64,000 nucleotides of DNA from Allacma fusca (taxonomy: Eukaryota; Arthropoda; Collembola; Symphypleona; Sminthuridae). The stretch covers positions 4,299,661 to 4,363,660 of the forward strand of contig OX359250.1 in the NCBI GenBank assembly GCA_947179485.1. The letters run 5' to 3'. Shown here one piece after another: positions 11,654-23,600 of the stretch. The translations under genes and the position numbers were made by a program. Position 1 is the stretch's first letter. Each line of letters starts with the position of its first letter. The notes below the pieces were generated by a model. That model was given only the letters and a program-made list of their open reading frames with translations. It made no database searches and had not been told where the DNA came from.

Positions 11654-13583
11654 ACATTAATAATAAAAATACATGGGTATAAACTCATTTTGCAATGTCA
11701 TCGATACGGGTGTTGATGGGTTCCCGTTGTACAAACGCAGAAAGTATAATTGTCATATTAATGGGGAAGTTTGTTCCTCTGTTAAAGCTGTAATGTACAT
11801 CTACATGTGCGTTTACAAGGGTCACGATTTGCTTTTAAAGGAAACTGAAACTAGAGTCAATGTAGATGAAATAAGTCAACACATCAATGATCGATATGTG
11901 AGCGCACCAGAAGCAATGTGGAGGATTTTTGGATTCTGGATGCAGGGCAAACCTCACACCATTTATCGCTTACATGTTCATGAACCGAATGAACAAGCAT
12001 TGTACTATCGCGATGGTGAAGAAGTACAGGCATTAGAAAATGTCAAAGATTCTAATCTATCTGCTTATTTTAAGCTGAACGCACAAGATGTGAATGCAAG
12101 GAATTATCTTTATGCAGATATACCTAATTACTACTGTTTCACAGATGGAACTGATCCAGTTACAACGAAGAAGTTTGGAAAAAGCGTTGTCGCGGTGATG
12201 ATCCACATGTTTTTGAACGCATGTTTAACGTGAGCCCATCAAACAAACAAAAATACGCTATAAAATTACTTCTACTCCACAGAAGAGGAGCTACATCATT
12301 TGATGATTTAAGAACTGTAGATGGATGTGTATGTGATTCATTCCAAGATGCATGTTCGGAATTGAACTTGGATGAAAATGACGAGAAATGGTACCATGCT
12401 ATGAACGAGGCAATAATATATCAAATGCCTAAACAGTTGCTGCAACTATTCGCAATTATTTGTGTTTTCGGCTCTCCTTCAAGTGCTGTAGATATTTTTA
12501 ACCACTATAAAGATCATCTTATTGAAGATTTTCGTCGTGATCACCCTGAAAACGTTGTCGAGCAACTATGCTTGCATGAAATTAAAAGAATTTTTAAAAT
12601 GCACAAGAAATCTGGTGAAAAAGATTTTGGAATGCCAAAACTGCAAGGCTACATGACATCTACAATGTATGAGTCTTATAACATTGACGAAGAAAAAATA
12701 TCATTTACAAGAAATTATGATAAACTGAACGAGCAGCAGAAATACGTGAAAGATTTTGCAATAAAGGCAATTGAATCAAATAATTACACAGATAATTGTA
12801 TTCATCTAAATGGCCCTGGGGAAGTGGAAAAACATGTGTATGAAACATTAATGAGTTAAGTTCGTGGACACCTGTTTAACGGGATGCAGGGGATATCAAT
12901 TGCAGTTGCTTCAACGGGAATTGCAGCTACACTTTTGAAAGGTGGTAGGACTTACCACTCTCAATTTTGCATACCTCCGAATACAAACAAGGACACCACG
13001 TACTCAATGCGAGTTAACTCTGTAGAGGCAGATAGAATTCGCAAATCTCAGCTAATAATCTGGGACGAATGCACGATGGCAAGTAAGTACAGTTTGGATG
13101 TGGTTAATAGACTTCTACAAGAAATTATGGATAAAAATAGACAGTTTGGTGGAAAATTCATAATTCTTGGAGGGGATTTTCGACAAATTTTAAATTTTGT
13201 TAAACGTGGGAATCGAATTTCAATAATTGAATCGAATATCAAAAGCAATGTAAACTGGAAATCTTTAAAAACTTTTAAGTTGAATGTAAATATGCGAGCA
13301 CGGTATGACATGGACTTTTCTGATTGGGTTCTAAAGGTTGGAGACGGTAAGCTCAACAATAGAATTAAAGATAAAGATGATATGGTGGAAATTCCCCAAA
13401 ACCTTATTACAAATAGTAATTTAATTGTCGAGATTTTTGACGGCATAACTCCTACTAACATCGAAAATTAATTATAAAATCCTAGACTTATTGTCAGGGG
13501 TAGAGAAATGTTACTGCAGTGCAGATACAGTTGATAGTGCCAATGAAAGTGATGTACATAATTATCCTGTAGAGTATTTAAAC

Positions 13584-15682
13584 CAGGGTTGAAAATTGGA
13601 ATCGGAATTCGAATCGGAATCGAAAAAGAATCCGAAAATTTAAAGTATTAGAATTGGAATTAAAAATACTGTAAAATTAGGTATTGGAATAATTCTAATC
13701 GGAATTGGAAAGTAAGTATCGTTATTGGTATTAGAATTTAATGATATTCCGATGAATTCCGATTCCATTTCTGATATTGCATTATGCAGCCATAAAGAGT
13801 CCTTTACGACCATTTATAACCTTTACATTTTACACTTCCACGTGGTTTTTTGCGAAAATAGTTCTGTATCGTAGTAATAAAAATGGAAAGAAAGGCAGAA
13901 TCATTTGTTTATGATTACTAGGACTGCAATAGAAATCTAGAAATACAAAACAAATGAAGGGCATGTTCCAACGTATTCTGTGGAACAACTATGAACCGCA
14001 CAAGGGACAAATGAATTAATTTTTCAAGTGGTGGAATGATTCCGAATTTTCTAAAATTCTCAGCAAGTAAAATCTGTAATCTTGAGCATTCCAGCAACTT
14101 AGGTTACTGTGGGAAGACTTTTCTCTGCACTACGTTTAATTTAAAACTATAACCTACGTCGACTACCGTAGGAATCCCTGCAAAACATGTGGTTTGTTCG
14201 AGTAAACAAGCAGTATAAATGACGTGGTCGAATGACTTAAAAATGACAAAAATAACAATAAATTGTAAGTTACATGCAGAGCTGCGTTCAAGTTCAAGTA
14301 TAACTTGAAAAGTTCAGGTGCGTATCAAGTTCAAGTCAAGTGCAGACAATTTTGTAACTTGAAACTTGAACAACAAGTTCAAGTGAAATTATAATTTTAA
14401 CTCGAATTATTAAGTTCAAGTTCGATCAAGTCCAAGTTAATAATTTAATACTTGATAACAAAATCAAGTCAAGTTCAAGTACACTGAATGGAAGTACTTG
14501 AATAAAATTTGAGCATTTGGTATAACTTGGGTTTTTGTCACTGAAAAGCAATGGAAGCATTGCGGAATTAGTGGCATCTTTGCATCTCACTAAAAATAAT
14601 ATCGAATGCGAATCATCATAATAATAACATCTTTGAGTTTGTTTTTATTCCATCGGCATTAAAGTCGCCTCCACAAAGCCCAGTGGTCGATATCGAGAAT
14701 AATTCTTGTGTCCTGTTTCCACACTTTGAATAATTAAAAGTCCCGACTTATTGTTTTCTAAGGATGTTCTTGATACTCGGGGTTCTTGTTCCATTATAAA
14801 CATGAAGTGATTGTTTAGTTCACCTGTTGTGAAGCTAAGAAGAAGTTTAAGAGAAATTTTATTATTCCCTGTAAGAATGATTTTTGCTGATATTAAAGAT
14901 GATGGAGCAGATGAACAACAAACAATCTTATAAATAAATATTGGTTAAGCAAAATTAACGACGACAAATATTCATGATTATAACTGCTGTTTACACTCAC
15001 CAAACGAGTGCAACATAATGTGAACAGGCCGATAAAATGATTGCTAACCTGTTAATTATAGAAACTAATAAATTAGACTACAATGCTTACAGTTATTTGA
15101 CCATGTATTTTAAACTTTTTGATAATTTTAAAGTAAAGAATTTCGTCCGCATGCCGTTTAGTTTATCTGTTATGGCCTAACCATTATCAGCTATAATAAT
15201 TGAGGACGAATTTCTAGTAATGTTTATTCATTTACGAAAAAAATACTTGAATAATCAAGTTCAAGTACAAGTTCACGTTCAAGTCAAGTTATGTGTCCAA
15301 CTTGACCGTCAAGTTCTAATCAAGTTCAAGTTATACAAAATGAACTTGAAAATCGTGTACTTGAATACTCAAGTGGCTCGAGAAACTTGATTCATCAAGT
15401 ACAAGTGCGAATACCTCGTTTAGACAATTTTTCAAGTTCAAGTCAAATTCAAGTCAAATTCAAGTCAAGTTATCTAAAATAACTTGACTTGAACGCAGCT
15501 CTGGTTACATGAACAGAATCGGAATTAGAATCGGAATTATTTAAAAGTATTTGAATTAATTGGTATCGGAATTCAAAATTAATTATTTGGATGCATCGGA
15601 ATCGGAATCTAAATCGAAATTAAATTTAAACAGGTATTGTAATTGGAATCGGAATTTTTATTTTTCCGATATTTCATCCCTG
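13584..15682. mobile_element. hAT element inserted in the Helitron helicase
   Basis: The left end is CAGGGTTGAAAATTGGAATC, and the right end closes with TTTTTCCGATATTTCATCCCTG. The flanks are 8-bp duplications with one mismatch: ATTTAAAC (13576-13583) and AATTAAAC (15683-15690). The ends contain GGAATCGGAATTCG-type repeats and belong to the same family as the elements at 3635 and 59569. No clear transposase is seen. A second hAT MITE lies inside, at 14277-15503. Confidence 0.85.
14277..15503. mobile_element. hAT MITE nested inside the previous element
   Basis: The ends are CAGAGCTGCGTTCAAGT and ACTTGAACGCAGCTCTG. The flanks are an exact 8-bp duplication GTTACATG (14269-14276, 15504-15511). 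Subterminal regions are packed with CAAGTTCAAG and ACTTGAACTTG repeats on both sides. There is no transposase; the central 700 bp shows nothing I recognise. It is the youngest layer of a three-level nest. Confidence 0.9.
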
Positions 15683-16297
15683 AATTAAACTCAATTAGTC
15701 CGAATGGGATGCCTGCTCATTTTCTAAAACTTAAAATCGGAGCAATTATTATGTTACTCTGAAACTTAAATACGAAGAGAGGTCTCTGTAATGGTATACG
15801 TTTGATTGTTACAGAACTCAAGGAGAATCTTATATTTGCTAAGGTTTTAACAGGAAGGGCGAAAGGGGAAACCATGTTTCTTCACCGAATTACACTAACT
15901 TCAAATGAGGGTGAATACCCGTTTGTTTTACGAAGGAGACAATTTCCTGTCAAGCTAAGCTTCTCCATGACTATAAACAAGTCACAGGGTCAAAGTTTTA
16001 GTAAAGTAGGTATTTGGTTATCAAAACCCGTTTTTACTCATGGTCAACTCTATGTAGCATTTTCTAGAGCCAATTCTCGAGACAATGTAAAAGTATTTGT
16101 GGATAAAACTGAGGACCAGGTGGAACTACAGGGTCCAGGGAATGGTACTTATACAGTTAATTGTATGTACCCTGAAATATTATAATTTTCCTCTAAAATT
16201 TAACATTTTACCGGATATTAAGCTTATACTAGCACTGCAAAGCCAGCTATTGCGTACAACTAATTACTGCCTTCGATACTTACATTTGCCTTTTTGA

Positions 16298-16313
16298 GCC
16301 AGCAATAGCTGGC
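16298..16313 (+). other. Helitron 3' stem-loop
   Basis: A perfect 6-bp stem GCCAGC/GCTGGC with loop AATA, 9 nt before the terminal CTAG. This is the position and form of the Helitron 3' termination hairpin. Confidence 0.8.
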
Positions 16314-16326
16314 TGTGCAGTGCTAG

Positions 16327-17523
16327 TTTTTACATATATGTAGATACCTCTACTGACATTCAGGCAATTTTAAGGACCCTGCTCTATTTTTTCCCACCAC
16401 CTCTATTTTCAGTAGAGTACATGTCCCAGCACTGGTTCTTCAACCATATCCTTCGCATGCATCTGAGGACATGAGAGATACGGTATCACTATTGGCATAT
16501 GAATACGTGTATGTAGATACATGGGATTTTATAAGAGCAGGAGGGAGACAGAGCATACTGACGTAGTTTAGAGCCTCATCATCACAGATCCGTCTAAGCT
16601 TTTCCTTATCATTTCACTTAGTGACTTGACATACGCTCTTGATTTGCCTCTGCATTTGAGATAAGTGCGTATGTTTGACATGAACTGGAGCCCATGTAAG
16701 ACTCAAAAGGATAAAAACTCACACAGCTCCAAATGGGTCCCATATGAGTCTCAACTTATTTCCAATTCCACAACTCCAATTCAACCTTTAATTTTATGCT
16801 AATGCTACATACAACTCACTCGTCAACTTTCAAATCAAGAATCCAACTTAACCTCGGAACTCACTCAAGTTTCAAGTTCCCCTTCGCCATTGTCTCTTCA
16901 ACTGAAGTTTAAGGGCATGCTTAAATTTTCAAGATCGAATTTAAGGACAGAGAATTTGAAGTTTAGCGTCAAGCTTCAGTATGTCTAGCTCCAAATTCTC
17001 GGATTTTGAGTTAAACGTGGACTCTAGACTTGAGATTGGAGTGGTGACTTGAAGTAGAAGTGGGAGAGTAGGACTTGGGAGTAGAGAGGAAGAGGAATGT
17101 TATAAAGTTGAGCTCTGGCTGAGTGCGGGACTTGGGAAAGTTAAGACTCGAGTTAAGCTGGAGGAAATGAAGTGAGGAAGGAGAATGTTGGACTTATGGC
17201 AGGGCATAAGGATACATTATTATTAAGATTATAATTGGAGGACTGAAAGTAGTAACTAATGGTGTGGGGACAAACGAACTGCTTCAGTTTCAAGCCAGAT
17301 CCCTGACTGTGTCCTCTCAGTCTGACTGTACTTTTATAACAAGTGAGTGAGACAAATGAAGTGGAACGGTGGGGACTTTTTATAAGCGATTTACTACGCG
17401 GAGAACTATCTCCGATAGTTAGATGGTTGTGTAAAAGTGTGTCCAGGAAAATGGGGTCTCTGGGTCTGATCATTCCTCAAGTTTGGCATGTTTCGAGTTG
17501 AGTGAGGGTGAGTCATAGTCATA
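16327..17523. other. Upstream flank of tolloid, presumed promoter and 5' UTR
   Basis: This lies between the Helitron 3' end and the tolloid ATG. No TATA box, CpG-like block or non-coding exon can be pinned down. The stretch at 16690-17060 is rich in CAAGTT/AACTTC-like words that may be a decayed repeat. The short minus-strand frames at 17153-17721 are shadows of tolloid exon 1 and its flank. Confidence 0.35.
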
Positions 17524-17695
17524 ATGTGCAACCAATACATTCTTATTTTCATTATCATCTTCATCCAAGCAGTCACATCGTTTCCAAAAAACGCTGAAAC
17601 GAACACTTCCTCCGACACGGTCTTCCACCACTTTCAAAACCATCCATTCCGAATCTCCAACGATATTGATCTTGATATCTGCAAGGCTAAAAGAG
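17524..17695 (+). CDS. tolloid exon 1: signal peptide and start of prodomain
   Basis: The ATG at 17524 opens a hydrophobic segment ([15 protein letters not shown]), a good signal peptide with likely cleavage near residue 19. It ends DLDICKAKR, which lines up with the DPCKA cysteine motif of Tolloid prodomains. The donor is GAG|GTAAAC, leaving phase 1. The phase fits exon 2 exactly. The call is inferred from signal peptide, motif and phase, not from strong similarity. Confidence 0.75.
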
Positions 17696-20600
17696 GTAAA
17701 CAACCTTTCAACTATATCCAATCTTACTCGATCATTCTTTCAAAATTATACAGTATTATTATTTTTCCTCCCTCATCTTCCCGTCCCCTCAGCCCATAAA
17801 TCCAGCACTGCCCTCAACCAAACTAATTCGTTAAAACATTACCGCCAAAATGTACATCCTCAAATGTAAAAAAAAAGACATTTAATCCCAAAATCTTCGT
17901 ACACCAATCTGTATAGCACCCAATTCAAAAATAAGCACAGACAATTCCCATTCGAATTTATTATCAAAATTCAGATGCGCTGTTTCTTTAAACATTTTGT
18001 TCTATTAAACCAAAATACAATGGAATCTTATGTATTTAACGAATTTCATTCAACCTTACAGGAAAAATATCTTTTTAAGTTTATGTAAAAAATACGCTCC
18101 AAAAAAACTAATTTGTTACCGCCTAAGTTTATCCGAAGGATACAGCCTTTTCTCATGGTTATTTCCATCAGTTATACAAAGTAGATCTTAAATACAGAAA
18201 GAATTAAAATCCAGCAGTAAAAAGTAAAAATTTGGTTTGAAAAACAAAGTAATTCATGCAAACACAGAATAATAGCATAATTATTCCAATTAAGCGACAA
18301 CCCAACCACTTATCAATCAAATATACAAAATTAGAATTAAAAAAACTAGATAATTTTGACCCGGTGAAGAAAGGATTGTTTAAAAATAGAGTTAAGAGGC
18401 TTTCAGCGTCGAACTTATTTTTGTACTGAGGAAATAAGAACAAAAGAACTCTTGAAAAATTAATTTTGAATGTGTAAAATACAGTGCTCGTAAAAGTATT
18501 AGGCAAAGTTGTTATCACTATAAAAGAGGGATTTGTAAATTACTTGGTTATAATATTTAATATGATTGTAATTTAGGACTGCGGATAAATCTTAGATTCA
18601 AGCGTTCCAAGAGTCATGTCCAGTTAAATGGCGCTCCACGCTATACACCTAAAGATGGGCACATGACTTGCCTATCCTGAAACCTTGTCTAAATAATATC
18701 ATTGTTTCCCCTACCTAGTAAGATCATCCTCCTACTATGGTATCTGCTTGCCTATGTACGCTCAGCAAGTAGGCACTACCTAATTCCTATATTGGTGTAT
18801 ATTCCATCCATATTTAATTTATTATTTACTTTAGTTCGAAGTAGCACCATGACAATGGTATAAATTATTTTTCCGTACCTGAGAAATTGGTAATTAATTT
18901 CCTTCAATAACTCAAATACATGGCCCCCGGAAACGATTACCCATCTCGAGGAAATACATCTCATAAAAATTTTGATTCTTATAGTATGGAGCAAACTTAT
19001 TGTAAGAATCAGGGTGTTACACATCTGTGTAATACAATGTAACAGGTTTACAGCGTCAAATCAATACTCTGATAGATCAGTGTTTTCGTGACATGAGTGT
19101 AGAATCTACATCTCAAGGTTGAGGGAATTTCATTGAGGAATACTCAACTAATGACTAGCTTATGGGGTCATTCATTCGAATCTAATATCCTTAGTTCAAG
19201 TCAACAACTGCTAATATTATGTCGTAAGGTTTGAATAAAGCAGAAAGTATCCTTGTTGATGACAACGTTTTGCACTAATTAATAACCTTGCAACATATTT
19301 TTGTCTCCTGCGTTTCGCTGTTGTTGACATGGGAAGATGATATTAGATTCAAACGAATGACACAAATGAGCAACAAGTTTGGTATGGTGAAATATGTTTA
19401 GAACTGTAAATTCTGACATAGAAAATGGCTTAATCAAAAATTATTCAATCTTTTAGTCTTTATTGTAGCTCTCGAACTGAATATTCTCCGACTAGAGCTT
19501 CTACACAGGGGCCAGGGCGTACCGTGGTACACGGTACGTGATGGTTCTGGGGTCAAAAAGATTGTCCGGAGAGATTGTACACATAGAGATAGGGTAGGGA
19601 CAAAATTGTTCCCAGGACTACATTACTTATGACACTATGTTTAACTTTATGAAATTAATTACGTTTAAAAACCCAAACGAAGATGCTTTTAGACTCTTAA
19701 AAGTAAAAAAACCAGTACTGGATTTGAACTTTACATTATATTTAATAACATATTCATTATGATTAATATGTAACTACGCAACCGACATGCGTTTTTTCGT
19801 TCATTATTTTTCTAATTCCACCCAGATCCAATATTAGTTCTTTAATTTTAAGAGCTTACAAGCACCGTTTGGATTATTAAACCTTAATTTATTTAATTAT
19901 TTTTAAATTTAAAGACCGGTATTCTCAGTTTGACAAGCAGACCTCATGAGGATCGGACAGAGGTTTTGTGCGAGCGTGTCTACCTAATGTTTTCTTATGA
20001 GATTGAATATGAGAAATCATAAGTGTGACCCATTCGCTTCACCTGTGATCAAGAATTATTCTAAACTTTGGCGCTATTGCCGACACAAACCAGCGAATGA
20101 TGGCCTACGGCCCGAACTTTGGCGAGTGTATAGACGTACAATACATAGTCTCAAAAAAAAAGTCATTTAGATTCTAATGGAATGGCCACTTCACTATGTT
20201 TGCTTGTGAGCAATGTGTAAACCAATATTGATAAAATTATTTATAATTGTGTATAAAGATGCTTTGACATATGCCCTAATTGTACATAAAAGCAACAAAC
20301 AAGTGCAGCATTATCATTGTCAGTTTGTTGCATACTGAACGAACAGTTAGTAATGCAAAATCATCTTGTAGCAGACATTCAAGTACTCATTATTGGCTTT
20401 CCTTATAACAATAACCCGTTTAACTTAATTTTTGTACCGTTATAAGGGTAGTGCTATTGTAGGTGGTAATTTAGTAGGTAAATATTCACTCCTATTAGAT
20501 TATTCGTTTCGTTATAGTGGAAGTGCTTCTATTTATGAGAGTTGATTTCACAGCTCTTTATTCATAATGCTACGAATGATTATTACACGTGTAGCTTACA

Positions 20601-23600
20601 TTGATATAATGACTACCACTTTCATAAGGGACAATCCGGCTCTGGATACTGTACCAGAACTGAACTAACAAGCAATCCTCGGCCAATGCCCCCTCGTGAA
20701 CGGTATGACACTTTGTGTGAGCTTAGGTATTTGACAAAATGTTCCAGAGTTTAAGTTTAAGATTCTAATTCGTCGATAAAGGATGCATGTACAGATGTAC
20801 TGTGTGCCGTTATGCTTGCCATATAATATAAATATATATATAAACAATAAAAGGGGAAAAAATATATCTCCCTCATTTGTCTTAACATTTCCACTGTTAT
20901 TAACATAGGGACTTGTTGGGTTTCAATTTTACAAATATAACAGAGGGTATTTACTTTTGAAATTTCAATAAAAATTAACAAAGGTGTCATACAGACAGAA
21001 AGAAATAATTTATTTCACTGATACCGCAATGGTATTTGTCTCACGAAACAGTACACAATGATTTCAAACATTTTTTGTCACAGAAAAATATTTGTTACAA
21101 ACTTGGATATAAATATATTAATTGTACAAGTGATGAAATGCTATCCTATAAGATCCACCAATTTTGGTAATAACAGCATCATTTATAAGCTCCGATTAAT
21201 AGCCCAATAAATTCAATGTTTTTCCAATTGTATTTCCGCCTAAAGAGAGGAACACAAGGTTGACAAATCTGCTTCTTTTCATGATCCACTTCAATTGGTT
21301 GATTTCTATCTTTTTCCCATCTGAGAGTTGGATAAAACTATACAGGAAAAACTCGCTATAACGGATGCCTCGACAACGAATATTTAGTTACACCGGACAG
21401 ATTTGTTTGTCCCGGCAAGGTTCCCATATAATGAATGCTTAACAATATTGCATACAACGGGCATTTGTATACCGGAAAATTAGTTATAACGGATACACTT
21501 TGAAGACCTTTGGAAACATTTTGCATGCATATAACGGATTTTAAACGGAAATTTATTTCAAAATAGTCTATTGGCTCCCTTTAACATGTAATCGTTAGTC
21601 AAGGCAATTCAAAAGTTTATTACTCATGTATGTATGTAGCAAGAATGGTCATGTATGTTGTACATACATTTTGGTTGCATGAATAATAATCTTGAAGTCT
21701 TGCGTGTTTCATCCAGTTAGTTTGGATTTACATCTTGGAATTTTTTCAGTGTTAACATGTCCGAAAAATCAAACCGAAAGAGTTTAAATTGAGGAGAAAA
21801 AGAATCTACTATTTTTGAAATTCAAAGTGGGATCTCTCAAGCTTAAGTATGCAAAGATCGTGCTCTATCACCATCCACAGGGAATGATATTTGGAAGAAT
21901 TTGTTTCAGTGATCATCTAATAATTTACTCAAGTGCAATAAGAGTACGGTTATGTGCACATCCAACAGTCGACGAACTCTCTGCACTGGTTCAGCAACCA
22001 ACCGCTTAGTTTCTGCCTGCTGAATTATAGTTATTGTACTTTTATATTTAAACAATTCAATGTTTCTAATTACTTAAATAATTATTATATTATTAGTCTG
22101 GTGTTTGCATGTTGTATTTCGACGAAATTAAACGTCAGTATGCATAATCAACCTTGTTTGTCATTTCGGAAATTATATAACGGATTTTAACCGTTATGTG
22201 CATACAATGGACAAATTTTATCGGTCCCTTGGAAATCCGTTATATCGAGTTTTTGCTGTACCTTTAAAATATTTATATAAATATTATCTATAACGTACTA
22301 TTATATTTGAATAAATCTGGATAAAGTGCCTGGGTACGAGTACGGGTACGGCATTAGGACACCCGCGTATAAATTCAATTTTCGAGTATTTTTCGGGTAC
22401 GGGTACAATGCAGGTTCAGGTACATGGTTTCAGATTACATTGCGAGTACGGTATGAAAAATTTTACCCGCACTTCGGGTACAGATACGAGTTCGGGTACC
22501 GATCTTCCGTACCCGTGCAGAGCACTGGTTGAGAACGGAGATCAAAAGTGTTTTCAAATACCGGGTTTGAAAATACGTATTTTGAGGTACCTCAAGTATT
22601 TTGAAAAAGCTTGGTACTTATCTAGTATTTCGATTTGTATTTTAAAAGAGATGGGCACATTATTTTGCATTTAGTATTTTGTGATGGAACAAAAATGTGA
22701 TGTATTTTCAAACACTTATTTGACGGCTTCATGCACATAGAATATATTTCAAATACTTTCATATACGCTTAAAATACTTTTAAACACCAATTCTGAAACT
22801 AATTGAATATTTCATTATGGCTACTTGTATTTGCTAAAATGCACGATTGAGAGAGTACAGATATAATCCCATTTGGGTATATTCCCGCAACCATAATCCC
22901 GCTGAGTAATAATCCAAATAATATAAATAAATATCTAAATGTATACAAATTTAAAGGAGCGACGCTGAGTTCCTATTTCGAATGCCGTCAGCTCTGATTA
23001 TCTACTAACATAAAAGCTGCAGGGACAACGGCACCTGACATTTCATTTTTGCAAGAACTCTTAAAGGTTAATCACGCATATATTTTTCACTTGCCGAATT
23101 GGAAAACAACACAGTGAACTATTTAGAGTGTAGGAATTCTGAAAGGACGCCACTCATCGGGCGTTATCGTTTGGTCGTTAGGAATTACATATAACAGGAC
23201 GTTAGGCGTTAGACGTTACTGGTCTGGCGTTAGGAATTTGGAGTTGCCCTCTTTCTAGGAAGTCTTAGTTGTAGATTTTGTTTATTTCCAATGTATTTGA
23301 ATTGGTAGTTATGCAAACTACATATATAACAACCTGAAGAAAAAGTTGTTGAAAATGGGCTATGTGAAGACAAATGTGGGGACTAGAAGGCTTGAAAAAT
23401 TAGTATTAGAAGAGGTTGGTCTGCGATTAACTTTAAGACCTTGGTAATTAAAAAAGGTTCAAGGGTTCAAAATTTATCTTGCATTAGTTGTTTTTGAAGG
23501 TCGGTGAAACGCTAAATAATGCTTTTAACGCAGCACGAATGTTTTGATTCATCTCATGTTAGACTGAAGGATTTTTTATTTATATAATTTTATTATTTAT

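Larger units (their letters stand above)
11673..16185 (+). pseudogene. Helitron Rep/helicase pseudogene
   Basis: The blocks run in order. At 11673-12230: DGFPLYKRRKYN, YKGHDLLLKE, RYVSAPEAMWRIFGF. At 12221-12856: LLLHRRGATSFDDLRT, LNEQQKYVKDF and a degraded Walker A (LNGPGEVEKH for GPGGTGKT). At 12884-13470: AVASTGIAATLL, GGRTYHSQF, IIWDECTMASK (Walker B), FGGKFIILGGDFRQIL. After the hAT insertion, 15802-16185: FPVKLSFSMTINKSQGQSF, LYVAFSRANSRDNV (helicase motifs V and VI). Frame changes, the damaged Walker A and the insertion show it is not functional. Confidence 0.88.
11654..16326 (+). mobile_element. Helitron, partial 5', with 3' hairpin and CTAG end
   Basis: It carries the C-terminal part of the Rep region and the PIF1-like helicase. 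Its 3' end is canonical for Helitrons: a stem-loop at 16298-16313 (GCCAGC, AATA, GCTGGC), then 9 nt, then CTAG (16323-16326) followed by T. The 5' end and the Rep HUH motif are not seen, so the left part is missing or replaced by the inverted fragment. Two nested hAT elements (13584-15682 and 14277-15503) interrupt it. Confidence 0.88.

Noticed and set aside
11311-16326. Inverted ends taken as true terminal inverted repeats of one transposon
   Set aside because: The inverted part contains the helicase C-terminus and a full Helitron 3' end, so it is a second Helitron end rather than a TIR.
17470-17721. 83-codon minus-strand frame with an acidic stretch
   Set aside because: It is antisense to tolloid exon 1, whose signal peptide, motif and splice phase are convincing.
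22326-22674. Tyr/Gly-rich frames resembling a silk or cuticle protein
   Set aside because: Produced by GGGTAC repeats of a small transposon; both overlapping frames show the same periodicity.
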